Below are positions 1 through 8,903 of a stretch of 50,537 nucleotides of DNA, piece by piece. A program made the translations under genes and the position numbers. The notes beneath the pieces were generated by a model that did not search any database, was not told the origin of the DNA, and was given only the letters and a program-made list of their open reading frames with translations. Origin of the DNA: Sediminimonas sp. (GTDB taxonomy: Bacteria; Pseudomonadota; Alphaproteobacteria; Rhodobacterales; Rhodobacteraceae); contig NZ_JAGXFK010000009.1 of assembly GCF_024637375.1 (NCBI RefSeq), positions 1-50,537 of the forward strand, given 5' to 3'. Each line of letters begins with the position of its first letter. The first letter of the stretch is position 1.

Positions 1-54
1 CATCAGCCCTGCAACGACGGCTCCCACCGTCCATAGAGAAATCTTGCCAAACAT
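1..54 (-). CDS. 5' fragment of an unidentified gene, hydrophobic N-terminus
   Basis: An ATG read leftward from base 54 opens MFGKISLWTVGAVVAGLM and runs off the window edge, so only 18 residues are visible. A good ribosome-binding sequence (AAGGAT) lies about 7 bases upstream of the ATG. The short charged start followed by a hydrophobic stretch looks like a signal peptide or membrane anchor. It follows usg in the same direction, with 119 bases between them. The product cannot be identified from this fragment. Confidence 0.5.
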   Translation of the reverse strand, partial: MFGKISLWTVGAVVAGLM

Positions 55-173
55 GCGGAAATCCTTTCAAAGACAAGCGCCACTCGGGCCTGACCCAGAA
101 ACGGTCGGCCGGCGTCATGGTTCCAGACGCAGGGGCGCGGAATTTCCGTCGCAGCAAATAAATCAGGCCGGCG

Positions 174-443
174 TCAGTGCATCCGCCATTCCTCGCCGAA
201 CAGGCAGATTTCGGCCGGCCCGACGATGTCGTGATGCGCCACGCGCACCGAGGCCAGCGGGCCGTCGAGGTTGTGGGTCCAGAAATCGAGGAACTTGATC
301 AGGCGCGGGAAGCGCGGCGCCACGTCGTAGTCTTGCCAGATGAAGGTCTGCAGGAGCTCGCGATGGTCCGGCATATGGTACATGATTTCCGCCGTGGTGA
401 GGCTCCAGCCCTGCAACTGCCGCTGCAACTGTGTCGTGTCCAT
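174..443 (-). CDS. usg: Usg family protein (tryptophan-operon-associated, function unknown)
   Basis: The 89-residue product begins MDTTQLQRQLQGWSLTTAEI and contains the patterns MPDHRELLQTFIWQDYD and FLDFW typical of the small Usg family, often found near trp genes in alphaproteobacteria. The biochemical function is unknown. I chose the ATG at base 443 because AAGGAAC sits about 9 bases upstream and the usual family size is about 90 residues; a longer in-frame opening to base 506 adds an unconserved-looking Asp/Glu-rich tail. A sigma70-like promoter lies about 60 bases upstream. It is downstream of ilvC but separated from it by a hairpin terminator, so it is probably transcribed on its own. 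Confidence 0.85.
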   Translation of the reverse strand: MDTTQLQRQLQGWSLTTAEIMYHMPDHRELLQTFIWQDYDVAPRFPRLIKFLDFWTHNLDGPLASVRVAHHDIVGPAEICLFGEEWRMH

Positions 444-500
444 GGCTCTTGTTCCTTCGACGTCCTTCGTCTGGTTCAACTCACTTTCGTCAGCATCTGC

Positions 501-529
501 ATTCAATAAAGATGCAAGTCTGACGTCAA
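501..529 (-). promoter_or_regulatory. candidate sigma70 promoter for usg
   Basis: Read on the minus strand, TTGACG (bases 529-524) is followed after 17 bases by TTGAAT (506-501). The -35 box is near consensus and the -10 box is weaker. The start site would fall near base 494, giving a leader of about 50 bases before usg. This is a motif match only. Confidence 0.4.
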
Positions 530-565
530 GTTCCTGAACGAAGGATTAATGAAGGAATTTCAGGG

Positions 566-599
566 GATTGGCAGCTTTCTCCGTGGAGTGCTGCCAATC
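566..599 (-). terminator. hairpin terminator downstream of ilvC
   Basis: GATTGGCAGC (566-575) and GCTGCCAATC (590-599) are perfect reverse complements, and CTCC/GGAG inside extends the stem. The hairpin abuts the ilvC stop codon (600-602). There is no strong T run after it on the minus strand, so it may act as a stabilising 3' hairpin as much as an intrinsic terminator. Confidence 0.6.
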
Positions 600-1795
<1,196 letters not shown>

Positions 1796-1813
1796 TGCCG
1801 GTGGCTCGCGCCA

Positions 1814-3016
1814 TCAAAGCCGCGCGCCCAGCCCCATCTGCATCATCGCGCGGCGCACCGGGGCCAGCGCATAGATCGCGCCCAGCCCGGCGGCGCGCGC
1901 GTCGCGCAGCGGCCGGGCGTGCATTTGCGAGGCCCGGTTGAGCGCGTCGATCCCGGCGGCGCGAATGCGCACCTCCGTGTGACGCCGGCGGTGGTAGGCG
2001 TCCAGCATCGCCACGTCGCCCAGCCGGTCGGGCGCGGCCTCGGCCAGTTCCAGCAGCACGCGCATGTCTGCCAGGCTCATGTTGAGGCCCTGCGCGCCGA
2101 TTGGCGGCACCACATGGGCGGCCTCGGCCACCAGCGCCAGCCGTTCGCCGGCCATGCGCGCGGCCACCTGCGTGATGATCGGCCAGATGGTGCGCCTGGA
2201 TGCCAGCGAAAGCGGCCCGAACAGGTGCGCCGATCGCTCGGTCATCTCGGCCTCGAAGGCGGGCACGGGCGATTGCGACAGGCGCACCGCCTCGGGTCCG
2301 TCCTCCATCCACACCACCGCCGAGGACGGCATGCCGTCGTGATCGGGCAGCGGCACCAGCGTGAACGGCCCGCCGGCGCGGTGGATCTCGGTCGAGACGT
2401 TGTCATGCGGGATCGGGTGAGTGACCGCGAAGGCCAGCGCCTTTTGCCCGTAGCGGGTGGTGCGCACGTCGATCCCGGCCGCGCGGCGCATGGGCGAGTT
2501 GCGCCCGTCGGCGGCGATGACCAGCGGCGCGGTGACCCTCTCGCCGTCGCTCAGCGTCACGCGCGCTTCCGCCTCGCGGGTGAAAAGCCTTGCGGTGCCG
2601 GTGCCGGGGCGGAAGGTGACGTTGGGCAATTCACCAAGCCGGGCGACCATTTCGCGCCTCAGAAGCCAGTTCGGCAGGTTCCACCCGAACGGCCGCTCCG
2701 AGATGTCGGCGGCGTCGAAATCGCGGGTCAGGCGGGGCTCGGGCGCTTCACCGCCGGCATCGACGATGCGCATCACGCGCAACTCGGCGGCGTGCGGGGC
2801 CAGCCGGGGCCACAGGCCCGCGCGTTCCAGCAGCGCCTGCGCGGGCTGCAGAAAGGCGGTGGTACGCATGCCGGACCCGTCGGCGTCGCGTTCGATGACG
2901 GGCGGCGCCGGGTCGACGCAGAGCACCGAGAACCCGGCGCTTCCGAACAGTGCGGCGGCGGTCAATCCGGCGACGCCGCCGCCCGAGATCACGATGTCAT
3001 GGTCGAATTGCGGCAT
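1814..3016 (-). CDS. FAD-dependent UbiH/COQ6-family hydroxylase (ubiquinone biosynthesis)
   Basis: This is probably a flavin monooxygenase that hydroxylates the aromatic ring of ubiquinone precursors at the membrane. The 400-residue product opens with the FAD-binding Rossmann motif ISGGGVAGLTAAALFGSAGF (about residues 9-28). It carries the second FAD motif AADGRNSPMRRAAG near residue 160 and the late motif EAAHVVPPIGAQGLNMSLAD. The usual GDAAH appears here as AEAAH, a mild departure. The ATG at 3016 matches the family start; the ATG six codons earlier is less likely. The exact ring position (UbiH, UbiF, UbiI or UbiL type) cannot be told from sequence alone. It stands alone on the minus strand between ilvC and a small membrane-protein gene. 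Confidence 0.88.
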   Translation of the reverse strand: MPQFDHDIVISGGGVAGLTAAALFGSAGFSVLCVDPAPPVIERDADGSGMRTTAFLQPAQALLERAGLWPRLAPHAAELRVMRIVDAGGEAPEPRLTRDFDAADISERPFGWNLPNWLLRREMVARLGELPNVTFRPGTGTARLFTREAEARVTLSDGERVTAPLVIAADGRNSPMRRAAGIDVRTTRYGQKALAFAVTHPIPHDNVSTEIHRAGGPFTLVPLPDHDGMPSSAVVWMEDGPEAVRLSQSPVPAFEAEMTERSAHLFGPLSLASRRTIWPIITQVAARMAGERLALVAEAAHVVPPIGAQGLNMSLADMRVLLELAEAAPDRLGDVAMLDAYHRRRHTEVRIRAAGIDALNRASQMHARPLRDARAAGLGAIYALAPVRRAMMQMGLGARL

Positions 3017-3074
3017 GCCCCGGCCCTCCTGCACAAGACATAGCGCGGGCCGCGGCCCGCGCCAAGGTGCCGGC

Positions 3075-3320
3075 TCAGCCTCGCGTCACCATCAGAAGCA
3101 GTATCCAGATCACCGGCACCAGTGCCAGCGCCGGAATGTAAAGGCCGGGAATGCCCCACAGCGCGACGGCGCCGCCCCACAGCGCCAGCCCGGCCACCGT
3201 GGCGAGGATGATCATCGCGTCGCGGCGGTTTTCGGACTTGCGGTCTTGCCCGGTTTCATCGGGGTGCTCGGTTTTCTCGACAGGGGCCTGGTGGGCCAGC
3301 GTCGGGTCGATCTTGCTCAT
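3075..3320 (-). CDS. small membrane protein of unknown function
   Basis: The 81-residue product starts MSKIDPTLAHQAPVEKTEHP. A hydrophilic, charged N-terminal 35 residues is followed by two hydrophobic segments (AMIILATVAGLALWGGAVAL and IPALALVPVIWILLLMV) joined by a short turn, so a two-helix inner-membrane hairpin is likely. AGGACC lies upstream of the ATG at a suitable distance. It sits 58 bases upstream of the UbiH-type gene in the same orientation and could be co-transcribed. I do not recognise a named family. Confidence 0.7.
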   Translation of the reverse strand: MSKIDPTLAHQAPVEKTEHPDETGQDRKSENRRDAMIILATVAGLALWGGAVALWGIPGLYIPALALVPVIWILLLMVTRG

Positions 3321-3441
3321 GGTGGGGTCCTCTCGGGTTGGTGCGCAGAGTCACATAACAAGTTAAGAGGACGAGAGAAGGCGCATCTTGACGCAGTGCG
3401 ACAATGCGCCCGGTGCGCCCTGTGCCAAAACGGTGGTGCCC

Positions 3442-4086
3442 TCAGACCAGCCGACCCAGGAACGCGGTCAGGTCGTCGGTGTGGTGGTGTACATGCGCCG
3501 CGGCGATCGGCGCTTCGGCCACGTGGACGCAGCGCATGCCCATTGCGTGCGGCGCCGCCAGGTTGCGAGGGTCGTCCTCGAACATGGCGGCGGTGACAGG
3601 TGAGAGCCGCGCGCGGTCGAACACAGTGCGAAAGGCGCGGGCATCGGGCTTGGGGTGGAAATCTGCGTGCTCGACCCCGTAGAGCGCGTCGAACGCACCC
3701 GCCAGCCCGCGCGCCGCGACGACGCGCTCGGCATAGGGTGCGCTGCCGTTCGTGTAGACGATCTTGCGCCCGGGCAAGGCGCGGATGCGCGCGCCCAGGT
3801 CGGGATCGGGGGCAAGCGCGCCGAGGTCGATGTCATGCACCTCGACCAGGTAATCGGCCGGGTCCAGCGCGTGTTCGTGCATCAGGCCGGCCAGCGTGGT
3901 GCCATATTTGTGCCAATAGTCCCGGCGCAACCGGTCGGCCCGGGCGCGCGACACGCCGAGCGTGCGCATCACGAAGGCTGTCATCCTCCGCTCGATCTGG
4001 TCGAAAAGCCGCGCCCGCGGCGGGTAAAGGGTATTGTCCAGGTCGAACACCCATGCGGTGATGTGGCTGAAATCCGTGTGCGGCAT
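3442..4086 (-). CDS. HAD-superfamily pyrimidine 5'-nucleotidase
   Basis: The 214-residue product resembles SDT1/YjjG-like phosphatases that dephosphorylate pyrimidine nucleoside monophosphates in the cytosol. HAD motif I is VFDLDNTLYPP (residues 13-23) with both catalytic aspartates. A helical cap follows (WHKYGTTLAGLMHEH), then motif II YTNGSAPYAERV, the motif III lysine in HPKPDARAF, and motif IV FEDDPRNL. The sequence DLDNTLYP and the cap are characteristic of this subgroup. Substrate assignment is from family resemblance only. The next gene is the divergent GntR regulator, about 100 bases away. Confidence 0.88.
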   Translation of the reverse strand: MPHTDFSHITAWVFDLDNTLYPPRARLFDQIERRMTAFVMRTLGVSRARADRLRRDYWHKYGTTLAGLMHEHALDPADYLVEVHDIDLGALAPDPDLGARIRALPGRKIVYTNGSAPYAERVVAARGLAGAFDALYGVEHADFHPKPDARAFRTVFDRARLSPVTAAMFEDDPRNLAAPHAMGMRCVHVAEAPIAAAHVHHHTDDLTAFLGRLV

Positions 4087-4187
4087 GGCGCGACGCTACT
4101 GCGGCAGGATGTCCGGCGCAACACCGCGCGGCTTGATTGCCAGTGCGAACCGGCGCTAGGGTGGCGCCGCAAAGCGGAGCCCCCGTC

Positions 4188-4841
4188 ATGAAAGATTTCA
4201 AGCCGGTGCACAAAGACGCCTATACCCTGATCCTCGAAGCCATAGATACCGGCACCTACCGCCCCGGCGACCGGTTGGTGGAAAGCGAACTGGCGGATCG
4301 GTTCGGCGTCTCGCGCACCCCGGTGCGCGAGGCGTTGCAGCGGCTTGAAACGCAGTCGCTGCTGACCCGCGACGGGCGCAGCCTGATCGTGGCGTCGCTC
4401 GATCACAACCAGCTCAGCGAACTCTACGTGGTTCGTGCCGAGTTGGAAGGTCTGGCGGCGCGGCTGGCGGCGCGCCACGCCACCGAGGAAGAACTGCGCG
4501 TGCTGCGCGACATGGTCGAGGAGGATTGCGCGCTGCTGGATGACCCCGACGCGCTGGCGCGCGCCAACCGGCGCTTTCACAAGCAGATTCATCTGGCCTC
4601 GCACAACCGCTACCTGGTGCAACAGCTTGACCTGGTGCATCGCTCGATGGCGCTGATGGCGACCACCTCGCTGGCTGCCGAGGGGCGCGGCGAGAAGGCG
4701 CTGGCCGAGCATGACGCGATCGTCGCGGCGATGGAAGCGCGCGACGAAGACGGCGCCCATGCCGCGCTCAAGGCGCATATTTCCAAGGCGTTCGTGACCC
4801 GGCTCAAGCTCGATTCAGGCGCCTTGGGCGCGTTGGACTGA
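4188..4841 (+). CDS. GntR-family transcriptional regulator, FadR/FCD subfamily
   Basis: The 217-residue DNA-binding regulator has an N-terminal winged helix (about residues 5-75, with DRLVESELADRFGVSRTPVREALQRLE as the helix-turn-helix). An all-helical FCD ligand-binding domain follows, with the expected histidines in RFHKQIHLASHNRY and LAEHDAIVAAM. Such regulators usually respond to carboxylic acids. The regulated genes are unknown; the divergent nucleotidase is the nearest neighbour. I chose the ATG at 4188, since the 17 extra in-frame residues upstream are not family-like. Its 3' end overlaps the convergent glycosyltransferase by 27 bases. Confidence 0.9.
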   Translation: MKDFKPVHKDAYTLILEAIDTGTYRPGDRLVESELADRFGVSRTPVREALQRLETQSLLTRDGRSLIVASLDHNQLSELYVVRAELEGLAARLAARHATEEELRVLRDMVEEDCALLDDPDALARANRRFHKQIHLASHNRYLVQQLDLVHRSMALMATTSLAAEGRGEKALAEHDAIVAAMEARDEDGAHAALKAHISKAFVTRLKLDSGALGALD

Positions 4842-6254
4842 GGTGCCGCCCGGCGTAGTGGTGGCCGGTTGGGGCCGCGGGCGCGCCGACGGCTGCGTGC
4901 CGGGCACCGGCACGACCCCGGGCAGCGAATGGCCATGTCGCGTCTTGTCCCAGTAGAACGGCGTGGTGACAAGTTCATAGAGCGCCTTGTAGGCGGCCAG
5001 CACCCCGAGCGGGTAATACAGGTGCAGGCTGGGAACCCATGCCAGCAGGTGGCGGTGGTCTGCGCCGCGCACCGCCGCCAGCCCCGCGATGATGGTGATC
5101 GCCTCGATCCCCAGAAAGAGGTGCGGGAGCGTGCCCGTCAGCGCCGCTGGCAGCACCCCGGCGAACGGGTGCGGCACCCCGAGGAAGATCAGCCAGAAGG
5201 TCCACAACAGCGGCGCCAGGAAGAACTGCGACAGCGCCGTGATGAAATGCGTCTGGAAGCCCAGGAACTGCCACGGCCCGAGGCCGCGCAGCAGTCGCAG
5301 CGGGCGGCGCATGTGCACCAGGTAGGTGGCCATGTAGCCCTTGAGCCAGCGCGAGCGCTGCTTGACCCAGGGCCGCGGGTGGCAGGCGGCTTCCTCGTGG
5401 GTGGCGGTGACGATCATCTCGCTGCGATAGCCGTGCCGCGCCATGCGAAATCCCAGGTCGGCATCCTCGGTTACGTTGTGCGCATCCCAACCGCCCAGCC
5501 GCTCCAGCACGTCGCGGCGAAAATAGCACGTCGTGCCCCCCAGCGGGATGGCGAAACCCAGCCGCACCATGCCCGGCAGCATCACCCGGAACCAGGTGGC
5601 GTATTCGATGGTGAAGCAACGCGCCAGCCATGTCTGGCGCGGGTTGTAGTAATCCAGGATGCCCTGCACGCACGCCAGATCGGGCGGCGCGGCCATGAAG
5701 CGGCGCGCGACGCGGTCGATCTGGTCCGGGTCGGGGGCGTCCTCGGCATCGAAAATGCCGATGATCTCGCCGCGGCAGAAATCCAGCGCATAGTTCATCG
5801 CCCGCGGCTTGGTGCGCGGCTGGCCGTCGGGCACCACGATCACCCGCATCCACGGCGGCAGCCGCGCCCCGGCCAGCGCGCCGCGGGTCAGTGTGTCGGT
5901 CTCTTCGAGGACCAGGATCACCTCGAGCAATGCCTTTGGGTAGCGCAGCCGTGACAGCCGCGTGACCAGCGCGCTGGCCACTTCGGGTTCGCGGTATAGC
6001 GGCACCAGGACCGATACGCGCGGCAGCGGCACCACCCCCGGCTGCGGGCCGGCATCGGCCGGCGTGTCACGCGGGGCACTGGCCCAGGACACGAACGCGG
6101 CGGTTTTCATCGCCGCCCCCACGATCAGCGTGAGACAGGCCCACAGCATCAACACCGTGATCGCGGCGACGGGAAACACCACGACAAGTGCCGTCAGCGC
6201 CGTCAAGGCCACGCCGGTCAGTGCAATCCGCAGGCGCTGGTTGTGCGCCCCCAT
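4815..6254 (-). CDS. membrane glycosyltransferase family 2 (possibly the C-terminal part of a split gene)
   Basis: The 479-residue product has two N-terminal hydrophobic segments, then a GT-A glycosyltransferase domain: VSVLVPLYREPEV, the DxD-type IFDAEDAPDPDQ, TEDADLGFR and the QxxRW motif QRSRWLKGY. Several C-terminal membrane helices follow. This layout is that of processive polysaccharide synthases or N-glycosyltransferases acting at the inner membrane on nucleotide sugars. The ATG at 6254 overlaps the upstream frame (6218-6823) by 37 bases. As I recall, in related genomes an MshEN-like domain precedes this catalytic part in one chain. Adding one G to the run of five near 6250 would fuse the two frames, so this may be a frameshifted single gene. 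Product and substrate are unknown. Confidence 0.8.
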   Translation of the reverse strand: MGAHNQRLRIALTGVALTALTALVVVFPVAAITVLMLWACLTLIVGAAMKTAAFVSWASAPRDTPADAGPQPGVVPLPRVSVLVPLYREPEVASALVTRLSRLRYPKALLEVILVLEETDTLTRGALAGARLPPWMRVIVVPDGQPRTKPRAMNYALDFCRGEIIGIFDAEDAPDPDQIDRVARRFMAAPPDLACVQGILDYYNPRQTWLARCFTIEYATWFRVMLPGMVRLGFAIPLGGTTCYFRRDVLERLGGWDAHNVTEDADLGFRMARHGYRSEMIVTATHEEAACHPRPWVKQRSRWLKGYMATYLVHMRRPLRLLRGLGPWQFLGFQTHFITALSQFFLAPLLWTFWLIFLGVPHPFAGVLPAALTGTLPHLFLGIEAITIIAGLAAVRGADHRHLLAWVPSLHLYYPLGVLAAYKALYELVTTPFYWDKTRHGHSLPGVVPVPGTQPSARPRPQPATTTPGGTSVQRAQGA

Positions 6255-6823
6255 CCCCGGCAGCTTTCGGCCTCCGGCGTGCGCGCGGCGGCGGCACAGG
6301 TCAGCGCCGGGCGATTTATCTGCGCCAGCAGCGCGTCGATCCGCGTAAGCGGCGCGATTACCGGGTGAGCGGTGTGGAACACTGCCGGCAGTTCGGCCAG
6401 CCGCGCGGCAAAATTTTCGGGGTCGTCGGTGGCCATCTCGACGCGCCCATCGGGGCGCTGGGCCAGCGGCACCATGCCGGCGCGCAGCCAGGCGCGCGGG
6501 GTGGTCAGCCGCATCAGCGCCAGCGCCGGAACCGTGTCGCGCAGATCGCTTACGCGGGTGTCCAGCCATAGCGCCTGCCCGTGGCGCAGATCTTCGGGGG
6601 TGACGTAGCCGCGCGCGCGCAGCACGTCCGACAGCGGGCAGCCCAGATGCGCAGCCTCGGCCTGCGCCGCCATCGCCTGCGCCGCACCCAGCAACCCGTG
6701 TGCCACCAACACCCGTGCCAGCGAGGTGCTGCTGCGCCATCGTGGCTGCGGCGGCGCCTGGCGCGCCGCGGCGCAGGGCGCGCGGCGCTCGATCGAGGTC
6801 TCGGAACGGTGCGCGCTTGTCAT
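6218..6823 (-). CDS. MshEN/GspE-N-like domain protein, probably the N-terminus of the downstream glycosyltransferase
   Basis: The 201-residue frame carries a GspE/MshE N-terminal-like fold: LARVLVAHGLLGAAQ, CPLSDVLRARGYVTPEDLRH, a VPLAQRPDGRVEMATDDPEN segment and a helical end. Such domains bind cyclic di-GMP in MshE-type ATPases, so control of polysaccharide output by c-di-GMP is a reasonable guess. The last residues (about SCRGWG then TTSACGLH) drift out of family likeness exactly where the other frame takes over. That supports a frameshift in a G run at about 6246-6250. Otherwise it would be a separate gene translationally coupled to the transferase. Confidence 0.65.
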   Translation of the reverse strand: MTSAHRSETSIERRAPCAAARQAPPQPRWRSSTSLARVLVAHGLLGAAQAMAAQAEAAHLGCPLSDVLRARGYVTPEDLRHGQALWLDTRVSDLRDTVPALALMRLTTPRAWLRAGMVPLAQRPDGRVEMATDDPENFAARLAELPAVFHTAHPVIAPLTRIDALLAQINRPALTCAAAARTPEAESCRGWGRTTSACGLH

Positions 6824-6910
6824 CCTGCATGCCCGGTTGCGCGCGTTTCATTGGGAAACGCGTCGCCGGGCAACTTGGGGCAGAACGGTTAATGCGGGAT
6901 TAACAATGCC

Positions 6911-8071
6911 TTAAGCGGGCACACGCGCGGCCATCGCCGCAACGAAGCGTTCGAACAGGTAGAAACTGTCCTGCGGGCCGGGGCTGGCCTCGGGGTGGTA
7001 CTGAACCGAGAAAACCGGCCTGTCGGCCATGCGCAGCCCGCAATTCGATCCGTCGAAGAGCGATACATGCGTCTCGATCACGCCATCGGGCAGGCTTTGG
7101 CTGTCCACCGCGAAGCCGTGGTTCATGCTGGTGATCTCGACCTTGCCGGTTTCCATGTCCTTCACCGGGTGGTTGGCGCCGTGGTGGCCGTGGTTCATCT
7201 TGACCGTCTGCGCCCCCAGTGCCAATGCCAGCATCTGGTGACCCAGGCAGATGCCGAACACCGGCACCTCGCGCGCCAGCACCTCGCGGATCATCGGCAC
7301 CGCGTAGGCCCCCGTTGCCGCCGGATCGCCCGGCCCGTTGGACAGGAACACGCCGTCGGGGGCGTGCGCCATCACCTCGTCGGCGGTGGCGGTGGCGGGC
7401 ATCACGATCACCTCGCATCCGGCCGAGGCAAGGCAGCGCAGGATGTTGCGCTTGGCGCCGTAGTCGATGGCCACGACACGGTGGCGCGGCGCCTCCTGGC
7501 GGCCGAAACCGTCGGGCCAGGCCCAGCGTGTGCTGTCCCAGCGGTAGCTTTGCGCGCAGGTGACCTCGCGCGCCAGGTCCATGCCTTCGAGCCCGGCAAA
7601 TCCGCGCGCCGCGGCGATCAGCGCGGGCACGTCGAAATCACCTTCGGGGTCATGGGCCAGCGCCACGTGGGGCGCGCCCTGCTGGCGGATCGCGCGGGTC
7701 AGGCGGCGTGTGTCGATGCCGCCGATGGCGATGCGTCCGTGCCGCGACAGCCAGGCCGACAGGGTCTCGGTCGCGCGCCAGCTGCTGGGCTCCGTCGGGT
7801 TCCACTTGACCACCATCCCGGCGGCGAACGGGGCGGCGGTTTCGTCGTCGTCCGGGTTGACCCCGACATTGCCGACATGCGGGAAGGTGAAGGTCACGAT
7901 CTGCCCGGCATAGGACGGGTCGGTCATGATCTCCTGGTAGCCGGTCATCGCGGTGTTGAAACACAGTTCGGCCTGCGCCTGCCCCGTGGCGCCGAAGCCA
8001 TGCCCGTAAAAGATGGTGCCATCGGCCAGGGCCAGGCAGGCGGTCGGGTGGGCGGTCGCGGACGTGGCCAT
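6911..8071 (-). CDS. carA: carbamoyl-phosphate synthase small (glutaminase) subunit
   Basis: CarA hydrolyses glutamine and passes ammonia to CarB for carbamoyl phosphate, feeding arginine and pyrimidine synthesis. The 386-residue product has the CPSase small-chain N-terminal domain (FNTAMTGYQEIMTDPSYAGQ, about residues 38-57). A class I glutamine amidotransferase domain follows, with the nucleophile in FGICLGHQMLALALGAQT and the His/Glu pair in YHPEASPGP. Length is normal. The gene starts with ATG at 8071 and runs away from yqeY. carB is not in this window. A 166-base divergent region separates it from yqeY. Confidence 0.97.
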   Translation of the reverse strand: MATSATAHPTACLALADGTIFYGHGFGATGQAQAELCFNTAMTGYQEIMTDPSYAGQIVTFTFPHVGNVGVNPDDDETAAPFAAGMVVKWNPTEPSSWRATETLSAWLSRHGRIAIGGIDTRRLTRAIRQQGAPHVALAHDPEGDFDVPALIAAARGFAGLEGMDLAREVTCAQSYRWDSTRWAWPDGFGRQEAPRHRVVAIDYGAKRNILRCLASAGCEVIVMPATATADEVMAHAPDGVFLSNGPGDPAATGAYAVPMIREVLAREVPVFGICLGHQMLALALGAQTVKMNHGHHGANHPVKDMETGKVEITSMNHGFAVDSQSLPDGVIETHVSLFDGSNCGLRMADRPVFSVQYHPEASPGPQDSFYLFERFVAAMAARVPA

Positions 8072-8160
8072 TATCGGGTCTCCGGAGGCTGGCTGGGCTG
8101 CGCTTGTCTCCTAGTCGCGCGGGCCGGCACGGTCAAGGGGCGGCGCGCCGGCGCGATGTA

Positions 8161-8189
8161 TTGAAACCGCCGCCCGGATTGGGTAGCGT
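8161..8189 (+). promoter_or_regulatory. candidate sigma70 promoter for yqeY
   Basis: TTGAAA (8161-8166), exactly 17 bases, then TAGCGT (8184-8189). The predicted start near 8196 leaves a leader of about 40 bases before the yqeY ATG at 8238. It lies in the carA-yqeY divergent region. Confidence 0.5.
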
Positions 8190-8237
8190 GCTCGGTCTCG
8201 ATACCGCCCGCGACGGGCTTTCTGGGATGGGATCACG

Positions 8238-8702
8238 ATGAATATACGGGACCGGATCGGCGCGGCACTCAAGCAGGCCATGCGCGACAAGGCGGTCGAA
8301 AGGCTGGCAACGCTGCGCCTCATCAACGCGGCGATCAAGGATCGCGAGATCGCTGCACGCGGCGGCGACCGCGACGGCACCATCGGCGATAGCGAAATTC
8401 TCGCCATCCTCGGCAAGATGGTCAAGCAGCGCCAGGAAAGCGCCCGCGCCTACGAAGAGGCCGGACGGCTTGACCTGGCCGAATCCGAGCGCGCCGAGAT
8501 CGGGGTGATCGAGGAATTCCTGCCCCGGCAACTGACCGGCAAGGAGATCGAGGCGGCCATCGAGGAAGCGATTTCGGCGAGCAACGCAAGCTCGATCCGC
8601 GACATGGACAAGGTGATGGCGGCGCTCAAGGCCCGATATACCGGCCAGATGGATTTCGGCGCTGTCGGTCCGATGGTCAAGGAGCGTCTGAGCGCGAGCT
8701 GA
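8238..8702 (+). CDS. GatB/YqeY domain protein
   Basis: The 154-residue YqeY-family protein starts MNIRDRIGAALKQAMRDK and shows family hallmarks AVERLATLRLINAAIKDREI, MVKQRQESARAYEEAGR, LAESERAEIGVIEEFLP and a C-terminal GQMDFGAVGPMVKERL. The fold is shared with the tail domain of the GatB amidotransferase subunit and may bind tRNA, but the cellular role is uncertain. In this clade the gene often lies beside carA, as here. Length and start are normal; a promoter-like sequence lies just upstream. Confidence 0.93.
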   Translation: MNIRDRIGAALKQAMRDKAVERLATLRLINAAIKDREIAARGGDRDGTIGDSEILAILGKMVKQRQESARAYEEAGRLDLAESERAEIGVIEEFLPRQLTGKEIEAAIEEAISASNASSIRDMDKVMAALKARYTGQMDFGAVGPMVKERLSAS

Positions 8703-8737
8703 TTGCGCCCCGCGCTGCCCGGCCCGCTGCGGGGATC

Positions 8738-8801
8738 GGGGGCGCTGCCCCCGCCGCGCGTTTCACGCGCGACTCCCCCGGGATATTTGTAGCCAGAAGA
8801 A
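8738..8801 (+). repeat. multi-hairpin intergenic element downstream of yqeY
   Basis: Two perfect hairpins (GGGGGC/GCCCCC at 8738-8752 and CGCGCGT/ACGCGCG at 8755-8771) are followed by CCCCCGGG and the conserved tail GGGATATTTGTAGCC plus AGAAGAA (8780-8801). The same order of hairpins plus tail recurs in other gaps of this contig. It probably works as a terminator or RNA-stabilising 3' end for yqeY. Confidence 0.6.
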
Positions 8802-8903
8802 ACCCGGATCGGTCTCTTCCCGTCCCTTCATCTTGCCCCGGATATTCCGCCAGGGGCGGCCCGGCGAGTGGCGGTGGGCGCGGCGGGATGCATCGGGGCG
8901 CTG

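Noticed and set aside
6255-6851. N-terminal extension of the glycosyltransferase frame up to base 6851
   Set aside because: The extension is Ala/Arg/Gly-rich noise, whereas the other frame here encodes a recognisable MshEN-like domain.
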